From Acanthococcus lagerstroemiae (taxonomy: Eukaryota; Arthropoda; Insecta; Hemiptera; Eriococcidae), in contig CM063110.1 in NCBI GenBank assembly GCA_031841125.1, positions 19,277,626 to 19,341,625 on the forward strand: 64,000 bases of DNA. The letters are read 5' to 3'. Below the pieces are notes generated by a model that had not been told where the DNA came from, did no database searches, and saw only the letters and a list, made by a program, of their open reading frames with translations. Below, one piece after another: positions 23,231 through 37,004 of this stretch. The translations under genes and the position numbers were made by a program. Numbering within the stretch: position 1 is the stretch's first letter; each line of letters begins with the position of its first letter.

Positions 23231-26200
23231 AGTGAGTAAAAAAGTTTCATGACTGGTAGTAATAAATTTCGTTTCAGAAATATTTTGACAATCTGGCTAC
23301 CACGGAGCCGGGAGCCAGGCCTCTCTCCCTCATCCGCGCTGGTCTACTGCAGAGATGGGCATTATCGCGAACCAAATCGTATTATTATTGAAAAATCTGC
23401 TCATATCGCGATATTAATATCATTAGTATAGTTTTGCGCTATATCATAATAATAATGAATGAGTAGAACGTACAATTATGAACCCCCCCCCCAACGTTTT
23501 CGTCAATAATTCGATACAAAATTATCCGATTTTAACGGCAGTATGTCAAAATGTAAGGTATATAGTCTGGTTCTTTGGATCAAAAAATTTTTTTAACTTT
23601 TTTCCATTTCAGTCTGCACTCTCTTATCTGTCTGCACCCTCGCTAATGAGTGGCGATGGCGTTCAAAAATATCATTTAAAATACTTGTTTTTAAACTGGA
23701 GCGTACGTATAACGTAGAGCATAGACCCTGCAGTCTGAATGATCGAATATAGCGGCGCTGCTAAAATTATATAATTTATGAAGTTAAAAACAAGGCAAAA
23801 AAAAATCTTAGAGTAAAAGTGGTACAGTAAAGTAGGACCTAGATTTTTCTAAAGGTCATAGCTCCCTTCCTAGTTGAGGTAAAAACGTCCATTTTGAACC
23901 AAATGATAGCTAGACTATTATATTATCAGTTTTCCTTGTTAGTTTCCCCCATCCCTTCCGTAATGTTTCCCAATTTTAGCATTTTGCATGCTTTTACTGG
24001 GTATACTTGAGCGGAAACCGTAACACTGCCCCCGTAACGCTCCCTCACACACGAATTCAGTGGTTGACATTTAATGCGCCCTGCACGACTATAGTCTGCA
24101 GTCATATTGTTAATAGGTAGAAATTTCCATCCCCTCCACCCACCCGACACGAAACCAGTCCGTATGATTTAGCTGTTCATGGTGACAATTTAGTTCAGTG
24201 GTTGACATATCCGTGGAAATTTATTTTTCTTCCAGCCATGTGCTCATTGATTTTGATCTTTGCTGCGCCCTGCGCGACTACAGTCTGCAGCCGTGTTGTT
24301 AATAGAAATTTCCATGGACATTTTTTTCTTAGGGTACAAAAGCATATAAAATGTTACACTACGTGTCTCCTGTGTAAAGCAAAAAACTTGGGTACCTTCT
24401 TCTGAGGCTTGGTGTTACAATGCCCTCTAGTGAAGGCTTTCCGTTATCTGAAAAAAGAAATCATCGTTTAAATGGCACCTCAGTCGTGAACTTTTGCATA
24501 GTACGAGTAAAAACGAGGAGCCATAGCTGGCGTACCCGCGCACCGATGATCTTTGTGTAATCTATTTGGGGAGAGTCACGTCCATCTGAGTCCTTTTCTT
24601 TTCTTGAAACACCCATTGATGATTTTCAGTTGGTTTCTTTGACAAAATTGGACCATTTTCCATCCGCTATCGTTCCTTCCTCCGTGACAATACGAGCTCA
24701 AGATGTCTTCTTCCCCTTTCTCCCTTCCCCCTACTTTTTTTTCAACTTTGACAGAAAACACGCATCAGTCCTCAGTGGTGACAACTTATATTTTCTTCGT
24801 GTGTTACCTGACTTCTTTAAACTAGGGGAAGGGATTGCTAAATTATTCTGGTCAGTTTATGCGAAGGAAAAAAAAACAAATTTTTTGAACAATGCAAATT
24901 TAATTTCGAAAATGTTGACCAACCCAAATTTAAATCCAAATATCCAAGTATTCATATAAACTTGGGTTTTTGAGGTATTTTTCGAAATTTTTTCGTGTAT
25001 TGCCCAAGTAGTGTCGTGGGTTGCCCGAGCTTCAGGGCAGTACTGAAGTTGCCACCTGTCAGTGCTGAAGAGGTACAAACGCGGTCCTATTATAAAAAGT
25101 CGAATTTTAATGCAAATTAAGCGCAGGAATAATGCAAATGAAACGCAGAAATCGCAAATGTCGTGATCCCGTTCAGCCGCTGTATATTCGACGTATGCCC
25201 GCAATAAGCATTGTTAGCACAGGATCCATTGTTCTCCTATGGGGCTGTCCTTGAAGAGTTCCTCACAAAATAGACACAGATCGTCTTCTTCGTTTGGATG
25301 ACTACTTCCGATTAATCCTGAGACTAATAATTCAACACAAACACTTGGTTAATTTGCAGAAAAATTCGAGTTTATCAATTTTTTTACCTTTTTATAGTTT
25401 AGGTCCACATTTGTACTACTTTATCTCCGATATTCAGTCTTAAAAGAACATTTTTTCTCGTTACAAGTAGTCAACTTTTGATACGAAATCAATGTATCGT
25501 GCACAAGTTAATATCAAAATTGACCTCTCTATGAAATGTGGATTCTGTAAGATTTTCCAAACTCAAGAAATAGACTCTGACTTTTTTCGAAAAAATTCTC
25601 ACTTTGCCAAAAATTACATGCTAAATTCGAAAAAAATAAAATTATCATAATTTTCGACGCAATCCTGGGACTTTGTAACACCCGGATTCATTTGTTACCG
25701 AAATAAGGTAGCTGTGGTATATAAGGCCCGGTGGGTAACAAGGCCCATTGGCTGGTGCTTGGTCACAGCTCACGCGATCATGCAGCAAAATAAAGCGTAA
25801 TGCATGGTTGTGTACGAAACGTAATATGGAAACACTGTTTTGTGGTTGAATTTCTGTTATCACCCTTCCAGTTCGCAATGGTCCTTCTGAACCGCAGCTA
25901 CCTTACAACTTTCTATTGCATTTTGGTGTAGATAGCGCTATTAGTTCTCAAGAATCAGCTGTAGGACCACATTTGTACCACTTACTCTAATAATCATTTC
26001 GATCGAGAATTTTGTGGGGAACATTTTATGTAATGACTGTTTTCCCAAAAAACACGATATTTCGTGAAATAATTGCAAAATACGCCGCGTTGGGGCACAT
26101 TTCACGCTGCAGTACGCGACGCACGTGGGGTACGAGGTGAGACGTGTAGTATGTTAATAAGGGCCCCTTTCACTACAGAATCCGGCAAAAAACCTTCTAT

Positions 26201-26799
26201 AGGCGCATTAATCCGAATGAAAACAATATCCCTCCCAGGCTGGACGGGCATATGTATGTAAATACATTCATTAACTTGACGCAGTTCAGAAAAAAAGTTT
26301 TTTTTTGTGACTGGATGACGCAGTTTAGGCGTGATGTGTGTGGTTTCCAGACATGCCGCGTTACCAGGCGTATGCCCACTTCCACCACCAGATGCCGCTC
26401 CGACTGGAAAATTATGAAAATGAACTTAACACACTGTGGAAAGTTAATCTTCAAGTATTTTCAAAAGTTCTATAGCTGAATGAAAACAGCTGAATTCAAA
26501 GTACTCACGATTCCCTTCCGGCGCTTTTGGTTCCCCAGCATCGCCCATAACTCAGAATTACCGTCGAAAGCTAAAACTTATCGCTCTCTGTATACTAATA
26601 AACGCCCTGAAATTGTGAAGATTCATACCAAGGACCACACTGGACGCTCCCAAAATACTTTATTAGAAAAGAAGTTCTACGGGTTTCGTCTTTGATTTAT
26701 TTTCGCAGGTTTACGGATATATATATATATACCTGTATGTACCTACCGTACCTCCTGGCCCACTTTGACCGGACCAAAAAACATTTTAATTTGATTATA
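23231..26799. other. Intergenic
   Basis: No gene supported over 3.5 kb. A lone transposon-like end CAGAGATGGGCATTATCGCG lies at 23352. A local duplication pairs 24057-24130 with 24194-24315 (cagtggttgacat, gcgccctgc.cgact, agtctgcag). A TA repeat lies at about 26717-26730. Confidence 0.5.
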
Positions 26800-27540
26800 A
26801 ATAAATAACATACCTAGGTGCTGCGCGTCGGATATTAGCCCGACGAGGAGAGCGATAAATTTCGTAGGTAACTAAATGTAAAAATCTCGCGCGATAAGTC
26901 GCGCTAAGTAATTAATTGACGCCAAATGTAAATATTTGTGCTGGGAAATCATAATTCGAAGACTCGACGATTTCATATTTAAATTTTGCGTACTTTACGA
27001 CCGCGTCAGTCGAGCAGCGGCACAAGGCAAAGGAACCGAGGAGCTGGAACTCAAAAATAAAAATAAAAAAGCCGAAAGTATCCGCGGTATTCGCGCGCGC
27101 GGCAAGTGATCGCGCGGCAATTCGGAAGATCGAGACCGGTTGACCACGGATGGAAATTAATTAACGTTGACGTTTCGGTTTTTGCCCGATCTCGCTAATC
27201 GTTTTCATCTGTTACGCCGAGATGACGAATGAGCTCGCGATGTGAAATTGAATGCTGGAAATGCGATACCAGTAATCAAATACACCCGAGTTTTGACTCT
27301 CTTCGCTGCCCTCCGGAGGGTCGTAATGATCGAGCAAATGGAGCCACATTCGAGGGGGCTTGTCTTCATTCGAAGTCATCGAGTGCCCTTCCTGAAACTG
27401 ATACGATACAAGCTCGCAGATGTGCGACGAAGAGATTCGAAAACGAAGCAGCTCAAGATGCGACTCGACTTCCCAGCAGTGATATGAGTTCGGAGCGACA
27501 ATCGATTTTCGTGAATCGTCGCGGGTTCACGTAACTAAAA
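26800..27540. promoter_or_regulatory. Second CpG-richer block, candidate regulatory region or first exon
   Basis: Dense CpG (cgcgcgcgcggcaagtg, gatcgcgcggcaattcgg) and a TGACGT half-CRE at about 27168 mark a block unlike its AT-rich flanks. The overlapping frames on the + strand (27229-27534) have no recognisable domain. About 250 bases further on, a short stretch (27800-27855) is bounded by ttttccag and gttagt and could be a small non-coding exon. Inference only. Confidence 0.25.
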
Positions 27541-28378
27541 AAAAAAATATATGTTAATTAGCGTCATCGCCAACCGGTTGTACCAGTCACACGAAACGGG
27601 CTTGTGTGTAAAATTTACTAGATAGAACACGCAGATATCGAACCCGATAAAACGCACATTAGAATAAATATACGCGCGTAAAAGAAAGCAAAAAAAAAAA
27701 TAAGGAAATTCGGGCTGGATTTCAAGTCTATATAACAAATAATGGATGTATAAATGTCCCTTTTTTTATCGGGCCATCTTCGTTGCTTTCATTTTCCAGA
27801 ATGAGGCTTAGCATCTTCTCGGCCTGTTGAAGACGTTCGAGAACTGGGATTGTAGGTTAGTGAACATGACGTGACGGAATCAGCTTTATTAATCGAGTGG
27901 TTGGAAAATGAAAAACGACCATGGGACGAAAAATTTTAATGTATCTCTTTTCTTTTATTTTTACAAAATATTAATAATTCTTGGAAAATGCCGAATAATG
28001 CCGAAAATAATATTCGAAAATGCCGACTTTCAATTTCTTATGCCAAACGACCCTAACTCTGGACATAATAAAACAAAGTGACAATTGAGTTTTCAAAATT
28101 TTGTCATATGACAAAACCTTAAATCAATTTTTACTAGGACCGTTTCGTCAATGACATAACAAAAAAAAATCCTGTGACACAAAAACGTTATGACATTTCG
28201 TCAATGATCAAGTGATAAACTAGGCTAAAGGACACGATAATCGACGACAGATTATACTAAGCGACATTGCCATTGTCAGTAGACTATGCTAAGTAAAATG
28301 ACAAAATAATTTCGTCAAGACATAACGAAACCATGAAAAATCAAAATGACAAACTCTGAAGATGACAAAACTTATGAG
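27541..28378. other. AT-rich spacer
   Basis: Includes a field of atgacaaaa / cgtcaatgac phrases (28075-28370) into which the next element is inserted; otherwise nothing. Confidence 0.5.
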
Positions 28379-29060
28379 TAGGGCTAGGATTTTCATGCGC
28401 TAAAAAACCGAAAATATGCGCAATAAATATACGCTGAAAAATGTCAAGATATGCAAAAATATGCGCTATAAAACCGCACCCTCATGGGTATCGAAATGTA
28501 GGGCTTTCGAAGCTCTACAATAAGAGCCATTCGTTTTAACGTTTATTTCATTAAATCATCAAACGCAGAAAGAATTTTTTCATTTCCAAATAATCGCAAT
28601 TGCAGTTTGCGGCTTCGCAGTTTAAAGCCTTGAATAAGCTTTTATGTAGGGAAAAAAAAGACCTTAAACGTGACTACCGATAGTTTTTTTTTCTTGTCTC
28701 TAATTTTCTAGTTTTCAGCCGACCTTTTTCCAGCAGCTTACAGCAAAGAGCAAACACCCTGTTACTTGTTGTTTTTTTTTTTAGAAAATCATGAAAATTG
28801 TTTTGGCAATAGAAGTGATTTTTCGCCAGTTTTTGGGAAAATATGCGCTAACAACCTCAAATATGCGGCAATATACGGTATTCGGCTATTTTTCAGTGAA
28901 AATCTGAATTTTTATGCATTTATGGCCTGAATATGCAAAAATATGCGCTATAAACTTTTGCATACGGATTCAGAATTTCATGATTCGCCAAGATAATGTG
29001 GATATGCGCTATCTAGTATTACGAGAACAAATATGCATTTACATAAAAATCCTAGCCTTA
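28379..29060. mobile_element. hAT-type MITE with repeated ATATGCGCTA motif, 682 bp
   Basis: The ends TAGGGCTAGGATTTTCATG and CATAAAAATCCTAGCCTTA are inverted repeats with two differences. Flanks cttatgag and cttatgaa are an 8-bp duplication with one change. Near both ends the phrase (a)atatgcgcta or atatgcaaaaatatgc recurs at least eight times, like subterminal transposase-binding sites. It does not encode a protein, so it depends on a transposase from elsewhere. Confidence 0.85.
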
Positions 29061-30289
29061 CTTATGAACTTATGACGTAACAAAAAAAGATGAAATGCTC
29101 CTCTGACAAAATGACAAAATATCTATCCCTTTCTACTTTTCTTTAGACAATTACCCCATTTTCCTTCGCTGGCATCCTCGCACAAGTATAACCGGTTCCG
29201 AGTTAGTTTTGCCGTTTTGGACTCTTCTTGACCCTAAGGATCCCTCACCAATCGTAGGTTCGCTGTGCTTTTTTTCAATTTTACCTCAAATGTATTTTCG
29301 ACATATTTATGTCTTTACCTTGGCATCCATCGGAAAAAAGGGTTACCTAGGAGCGTGACGAAAATAGCGTTACAGGCTGGCTAAGCTGGCTGGCACCGAA
29401 AATGACCGAACGACCGACTGACTGACTTACTGACTGGACTAAACAATGACATTCTCATGTCGGCGCAGTCCGCGAAGCAGACATGAAAATGTTCCAACAG
29501 TTCTCCTCAAGTCTCACTCGAGTGTTTTTCAGACCAGTCAATTTCACCTTCATGTAGCTGGTATAGGGTAAGGAAAAATTTGACTCCATCAAAATGCGCT
29601 CACCTCTTTCCACTCTTCCCCTTGATAACACAATCTTCTTCCGCCTCGTCCGGTAGTATGACCCCTATCCGAGTTATTTTCACTTTTACAGATCCCCTCA
29701 ATTCTGAAGATCCAGGGGCGCAACCAGAACTTTTTTTTGGCAAGGGCTAGAATTGAGAAAAAGTCCTGCTATTGTACGTTTGGTTAGTATAGGGTGAACC
29801 TTATTTGTTCTTGGAGGAACAAGTCAACTTGGCTCATTTTTGAAGGGTTAATTCAAAGTCTATGCATGTCGGATCAAAAATCTATTGCAAATTCTTGATC
29901 AACTTCCTTTGATTCTTTGAATCTCAGGTTCAAAAATTTTAATTTTGAATCCTAATCGGGATCGTGGATCAAAAATCTGATTCAGTATTTGAAATCAGTA
30001 AACCAATGAACCTTATTTTCGATGATGATGATGATGATGATCAGGGCCCGGATTTTTAGGCAGTTCGGTCTATTGAGGTTTCTTGAAAGAATCAAAAAAT
30101 TCTGAAACCAATGAGCTAACACTGATACGGCCCCTTTTTCTAATTATTTCCCTTTAAAAATGACATTTTTGTTTAAAATTGATGTTTTTAGAGTTTTCTG
30201 GGTAGAAATCTAATTTTTAGGGTGGGCGAGACCCTATTGCAATCACTTTTTTTATTATTAGAAATTCCCTTGGAAATTTTGTTTTTGTT
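29061..30289. other. Intergenic
   Basis: A compact hairpin (ACATTCTCATGTC / GACATGAAAATGT, about 29450-29493) and a GAT trinucleotide run (30021-30040) are the only structure. No gene. Confidence 0.5.
29712..29760. mobile_element. Single terminus of the GGCGCAACCAG MITE family
   Basis: CAGGGGCGCAACCAGAAC followed by T8 is a better preserved copy of the left end of the element at 49641. No matching right end was found within the next kilobase, so it is a fragment. Confidence 0.5.
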
Positions 30290-30540
30290 TACGGGGGGGG
30301 GGGGAGGAAAATTTGCCGACAAATATTTTTTTTAACTAAAAATTTGCCGACAACATTTTTTAAAAATTTGAAAATGTGCCAGTTTTTTAATCAAAATACT
30401 TTTTAATTTAAAAAAAAAATAGGTAAATAGTAGAAAATGAAATGTTCAATTGAACAGTTTGAAAATTGGCCGACTGCCAAATTATTGGGGGTGTTTCACC
30501 CCTCCCCCTCATACTTTCGTCCCTGGAAATGCAGATTGGA
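30290..30540. repeat. Dispersed repeat, copy 1 (aatttgccgacaa family)
   Basis: Shares aaatttgccgacaaatattt, gaacagttt..aaat.ggccgactgccaaattatt, a G run and a final tttcgtccctgg with 31205-31470. It looks like the right half of a TIR element; the left end was not found. Confidence 0.65.
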
Positions 30541-31204
30541 ACCTTATCCCCAAGCACTCACATTTGCTGCACATGAGCATACCTTAGTCTGGGAGGGTAA
30601 GCTGGAAGGATGTCAGGAATACTTGAGAGGAACACACAACTTCCTAATTTACACTTAAGGCGGTCGTTATTTACTCTTGGTGATTTTTTTCTGAATTTCT
30701 TCTACGACTCGTCTCCTAAATTGGTTCCAATAAAATCAAAGAAGAAAAAAAAAACCTACAAAGTCTTAGGTCGATTGGATTAGGAGAATCCGTGCCGCAA
30801 GCTCCCTTTTCATTCTTATGGGAAAAAACATATGGAGTTTTGACTTCGTTCCAGAATAAATTTCCCTCCTATATTCACCTGCACCAAAGCCCATGAATTA
30901 AACAATAGAACATGTGCTATTGGATTCAGCTTGTGGCATTGGAAAATAAGTCTTTGGCTTTCAACGTTTAGATTTCAATAAAAAGTTCAACTTTCTCAAA
31001 TTTCAGGCTCTAGGTCAAAGAGAGAATCTTGTAAAAACAGAATAGTCGCTGAAATTCGAAATTCAACGTTTGCTACCGACTTTCAGATATTTCAACCTTT
31101 CAGATAACTTTTGACATTCAGCTTGAAACCTTTGGCTTTTGACTGACTGGTCTCTGACAGGGTACAGGGGGTACTCCATTTTCAGAAATGAAATTTGATT
31201 TTTA
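30541..31204. other. Spacer between two related repeats
   Basis: No feature; the open frame at 30437-30658 lies mostly in repeat sequence and is not supported. Confidence 0.5.
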
Positions 31205-31470
31205 TTTTAAGGAAGTGGAGAAGAAAAATTTGCCGACAAATATTTTCTGAAAAATAGACATTCGACGACAAAATGTTTAAAAAATTTAAAATTTGCCGAT
31301 TATTTTTAATCGAAATATTTTTTAATTGAAAAAAAATAATAAACAAACATTCATAAAAATTGAAAAATTCAAATGAACAGTTTCAGAATTTGCCGACTGC
31401 CAAATTATTGTGTGTGTGTGTGGGGGGGGGGTCAACCTCCCACACCCCTATATTTTCGCCCCTGCCCCCA
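31205..31470. repeat. Dispersed repeat, copy 2 (aatttgccgacaa family)
   Basis: Diverged partner of 30290-30540 in the same orientation, ending tttcgcccctg, with a GT/G run (31411-31431). Confidence 0.65.
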
Positions 31471-34400
31471 CCTATTTCATACAGCTTGTATAAATTTGTG
31501 TTTCTTTGGTATTTCATAGATTTTGGAGAGGATTTTTGAAATGAATTTTCACACTTTCTATTCGTTCGAATGACACAGTCGCGGTATTTCGCGGGGGTTT
31601 TCGAAATCGCTAAATTTATTTTCGATGCCGGTTTGACCCTAGATCTGAAATTGTGGCTCCACAAGACAGGGAAGAAGGTGAAAATGGAATGAAATACAAT
31701 GTGGATATTAATTCATTGGTTTCCATAGCTCCTAAATTCGATTTTCACATTGGTTTGTTCGAAATTTCAAAATTGTTTCGTCTATAGCGGAAGCAGAGGC
31801 TCAGAATTAGAAAATTCAACCAAGACAATATATAGGTATAAATTTTCAGATCATTGAGGTCATTGAATTCATTTTTTATATATCAGTTTGAGCCAAAATC
31901 CAAAACGGTGGTTCTGAATGCCGCAAATTAAAGATTCGTGACGAATTAATGTCAGAATCGAATTTGGAGCTATGAAAACTTATGAATCGGTAACCATATG
32001 GTATTCTATACCATTTTCTTCTCGCTATTTTCCATCGAGCCACAATTTCGGATTTAGAGTCAGACCGATATCAAAATCCAGTGAGTTCGAAAGACCCAAA
32101 TGGTATATCATGTTTGCCTCATTCGCAAAAATGAAAGGTCTAGAAATTCCTTTTAAGAATTCTCATTCCGACCGATGAAACCCTCCAAAAAATTTACTTG
32201 TGCTGTATGCAGGCAGGGTATAAGTGGGCGGAAGGGATGTCTCTCTGCATTGGGAATTTGATCACGTTACGAACTCTGTCGAAGTTAAAATTTATTAGAA
32301 CGAATCACATTTTGTCATTAGAATGTAAATCTGTCCTGTGAGACCTCTCTCGGCCATGATTTATATTTTTTGTAACAAATTATTTAGAAGGATTATACCT
32401 ACAGTGTCCTTTTTGTCTCGCATTCGAAATGAGATGTTTATTGCTAAAACGTGGAAGATCACTCGTGAAACAGTCCGCCGTTTTACCTTTTCGTACCAAG
32501 CACTACATTGTACCCATGGTTCAAACGAATAATTAAAAGAACCCAAAAACAGGTAAAATTGTTCTGTATTAGATTAACGCAATTGATCAGATTAACATAA
32601 TTCTTCAGTCGGTTTACCAAGCGATGAAAAATTTCATGAGACCAAAATGACTAAGTAAGTAAAATGATTCCTCCGTAGCTTTGGCAGTTTTATTTTTTTA
32701 TTTTTTTTTATTTTTTTTTTACACGTTTGAAATGGAGCCAAAGTGGAAACATTTTACTACTTCATCAACAATTAAAATAATTATTAATGCCGCTCACCTG
32801 TGTGTATCTACAGGAATTCTAACTGCGGATCAGTTCAGTTTTTTTTTTACCCATTAGAGTGAGCTTTCAGTTTTGTCCTGGTGCTTCAAACTGGGGCGAT
32901 GACGCGATAAAAATCATGAGAACTACGTAGTACAAGAATTTTTAGTGCTCAATCCTTTTTCTGAGAGGAAGTTGAACGAAACTGCGCAGATTTTGCAATT
33001 TCAATCTTAAGACATCAGGAATGAGTTTGTATCGAACACTGGACGGAGTAAAAGGGAGTAACTTCCCAGATGGCGTAGGTAGACCACAATCCTGCATACA
33101 ACCGATAATCAATCAGAATTCTACAGTGAATGCCTGAGTCGGCTTTATAGTGGAACCAGTTTTCCAGGGAGAAACTCAGAGTTTGGATGGGGCAAGATGA
33201 TACCACCTTCAAATTTCAGTAAAGTAAAAAAAGAAAAGAAAAGTACCTAGTATGACAGTATGATGTCTGCGTCTGAATTTGGAAAACAAAATTTTTATAG
33301 CCCAAGGGGAATGTTTCCATTTGTCTCCTCGATATTCCGGTCCTGATCTGAGTTGAATCATGAGTACATACACTCGAAACAGAAGACCTTGATTATTTGA
33401 CTACTAACATAATCTTGATCCATTTACATTTTCTAGTTGCTGTAGCTTGTACGGCTCCAAATCCGCTCCTGGTTTTATTTTTGGACTCGAACTATTTTTT
33501 TGAAGAGACCCTGAAAAGTACACGTGTATTTCTTGTTTTAACAAAAATTGGACAGACGACACACTCGTCATTCAAATTTGTTACAGCTATTTACAAACGT
33601 CCATTTGTGTTTATCTCTTCATTAGGAGAAAAAAATTATTGTTAGTCCACATTCTACATATGTAAATAATCTGAACCGGTGTAGCGTATCAAGGGATTTA
33701 CCGGCTGTGCCTAAAGCTGTTTGTAAAATGGCTGTGTTACTTTCGAGCAAGCCAATTCAGAAAAGCGAACTGTAAAAAAAAAAATCAGAGCTTCATTCAC
33801 ATTAACCTGTTACAGTTGCCTAATTTACATGATACGTCGATAGAAGGAGGAATTCCAATTATATAGGGACGTACACGTAGATACACGTAGCTTGAATTTA
33901 TTTTCCAATCAATGCTCCCTAAATTTTCCATTTTCCATTAATATGCAAAGTTATACGATATTTTTTCCACATGTAGCTTTGATTTTAGAGGATAAACTGG
34001 AACGTTAGGTCATGGCCGTGTCATTTGTAACCCATCTGCCAAAACCAGATTCTAAGACTTTTTTTTTTTTTTTTTCCTATCGCTAAACGTTGAATGCTTT
34101 CAATATGAAAGTGAAATTGGAATATTCTGCCTCCAAAATAAATTATACGAAACTGAATGTTCCGCTTCAAATACATTTTAATGCTGAAAATTCTTTCAAT
34201 CGCATAATTTTTCAGTTTTTTTGGTGGGGCTTCCGGAGGATTTAGGGTGACTGAGCCCCTCCTCTCCCGTATATGTGTCTATGGTTGAAATTTCTTTGAA
34301 TTGGATCGAAAAATGTACGAATTTTGAGGAATCCATACCGTTCCAATCATCAAAGTAAAAGGTATATTAGAGGGTGATGAGAAGTAGCCATTGCACCAGT

Positions 34401-37004
34401 AGTGCTTAAAATCTGAAAAAAGTGGGAAATGAGAGGTATGTGCTAGGATGGTTAAAAAAAAAGCTTTTTCCGAAAAATTACGCTCCCAAGGGCTAAATTT
34501 GTTTTAGTTGCATCCACCGGGGGAACAGCGTCAAGTACTGCGCGAATTTTCATTTTATTACCGTTTCGTGCATGTACGGAGTATGTCTCGCGAGTGCTTG
34601 ATAGAATACATTCGTGTTTTTTTCTCTCTCAAAATGGCCGTTATTGATTTAAACCAAACCCGCATAGACCCCCTGTATGACCTAAAAGGGAGGAGGTATA
34701 GAAATATTCCTTACCCGCGTGCATTTCCCCTGAAATTCCAAAATTTGAATATTTTATTTTCATTTAATCCTATTATATTTATTCTCATAGCTTAGTTTTT
34801 TCTTCTTCATTGACCCCACCTAATTCTTGGTTATTTTTCTTAAAATTTTCACCTTGTGACTTCTTTCGAATTTCGCACAGTCGAATCCATTGACCCGAAG
34901 GTGTGATTCAAGCCAATAAATACTTCTCCCAGTTTATATTTCGAAACCACCAAATTTAATTCATCGGTTAGTTACGAGGTCACTTGAGCTGATTTTGGGA
35001 TATTCAATTCGGATCAGGGTGGTGTCGACTAAAACGTATTTCCTTATGTGTTGAGTCTCAGTATTCCCCTTCTCATTCCCTGATTCCAAGTGCAAAACTT
35101 TTCTGAAATCGAAGTGTATTTATGGGTTGTGCACCTGGAATGAAATTTTAACATAGGATTCCCCATGAAATAATCTGCAATTTTACAATACGAAATCCTT
35201 GAAATTAAATTGGCTCAAAATACTCTACATACAGTGACAGTAAAGTACTTGTATAACAGTTTATTGAAGAAATTCTGAGGGGTCACTGCATCCTTTTTCA
35301 TTTTTAGATAAAAATGAGATTCAATTATTACAAGCCATTGCAATGAATTAAGAGTACATAAGAATGTGTAAAAATATGCTTCTATGATATTTAGATACTC
35401 AAAATCCATGTTGGAAGATATTTTGCACCCATCTTCTACCATAAAAATTCTACCAGGGGGTCAGTTCTAATATAACTGCAATACAATTTCTTGAGTCGGT
35501 AATTTCATTTTCGAGTTGTGTTTTTTTGTTTTTTTTTTTGGTTTTATTATTTACCAGTATTGGTTGGCAAGAGGCTCGGATAAGAAATCGGAATGTTCCA
35601 TGTTCCAGTCCCTTATCGACAAATATCACTAGAAGGTAGGACCACGACAACATCGAAAATGAAATCACCAACTCCGTAAATCCTATTGTAGATGCATTTC
35701 AGGACTACTGTTCCGGGATCCAGTAAGTCCATGTTTCTTATTTATTCGAGTAAATCAAAAAATTATCAACAGGTCGCAAATTTTGAGTTTTTCTTTCGAA
35801 TTTTTGATAAAGGCTAGCAGTTTTAACCTTAACAGATATGACCTAGAAATTTTATTTTTAAAACTAAAATACTCACGGAAATATGAGCTAGAACAGACTC
35901 TCAAAAACTGGACTTACAGCGTTTTAGAAATTATTTTCTTTATTGATAAATGTTACCGCAACGGAAGAAAAATGTATTTTTTCTCACACATGTACACTCA
36001 CTACGAAACTTACTAGACATCAAATTTGGTCACAAAACTTGGTTCGACCAAAAAATGTCGTTCTTATTAGTGTTCGGATTGTGACCTATCAAAAATTTTG
36101 CAAAAAATTAATTGCCTACGTCAGTGACCTCTATGGTTATTCGCGTAAAAAGTATACTGTTTTGCGCATTGTTCGTTGAAACGCAGCATGTGAATGATTG
36201 TCTAATCGGTTTTCAGAGATACTAAATCAATTTATGAATGTTAACTCTGGTCTTAATTACCGCCCTAAGGGCTCCACTAAGGGGGAGAACTTTAGAAGCG
36301 CAGATAATACTGTCAGTCTCATCGAAACTGTGGTTTTCGGAGTCACTGAATTCATTTTGATGTATTTGAACTGAAATTCTTAGAAATAATAGCCCACAAG
36401 GTGTCAAGACTGAAAATGATAAAACAGTGCTTCAAGTTTATCAGTGATTCCGGCCTTCTTGGTAAAGCCCCCCAGGATTGAGATATATTATCTACAGTTT
36501 TGATTGATCAAAATTTAGAGCATTGAAGATCATAATGGTATACATTATATTGAAGTCTAATGCGAATTTTTTCCGGTCCGAAGATTTGAAATGATACTTA
36601 GAACAGATGTACGTATAATTGAATCACAAGAATTTGATCTTTGGTACCTGAAAAACAAAATTTCGACTGACAAACTGCAGTATGCCACATCTTACCCAGT
36701 CCACATTCCTAAATGTAAAGATGATTTTATGAGGAAGGACATTTTGTAACATTTTATAAATGTTCATGATTTTTTAAAAATAAGTTCAGTATTTTTTCCA
36801 TTAACGCTCGATGTCGATATAATATTTAGTTCAGTTAAGTAGATACTTCGTTATTGACGATTCGTGCCAATAAAAATCTGCATGAATAAGTATACACTCT
36901 ATTGGTCGAATGCTCAAAAACTAGAAACCATAAGTTCTAAATTTAATTACAGATTCGATTTTCAAGCTCTAGGTAACTCCTGACGTAAAATATTTATATC
37001 AAGG
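31471..37004. other. Long AT-rich stretch without a recognisable gene
   Basis: 5.5 kb. Open frames up to 95 codons show no domains and are compatible with chance. Poly-T/A runs occur at 32690-32720 and 34060-34076. A stray copy of the 22.7-23.2 kb repeat lies at about 34185-34270. If this is an intron of the NR4A gene or of another gene, nothing here shows it. Confidence 0.5.

Noticed and set aside
24630..24959. 109-codon frame
   Set aside because: Phe-rich translation of T-rich DNA, no recognisable protein.
33397..33645. 82-codon frame with a hydrophobic start
   Set aside because: An isolated frame in AT-rich DNA without splice context or similarity; chance is sufficient.
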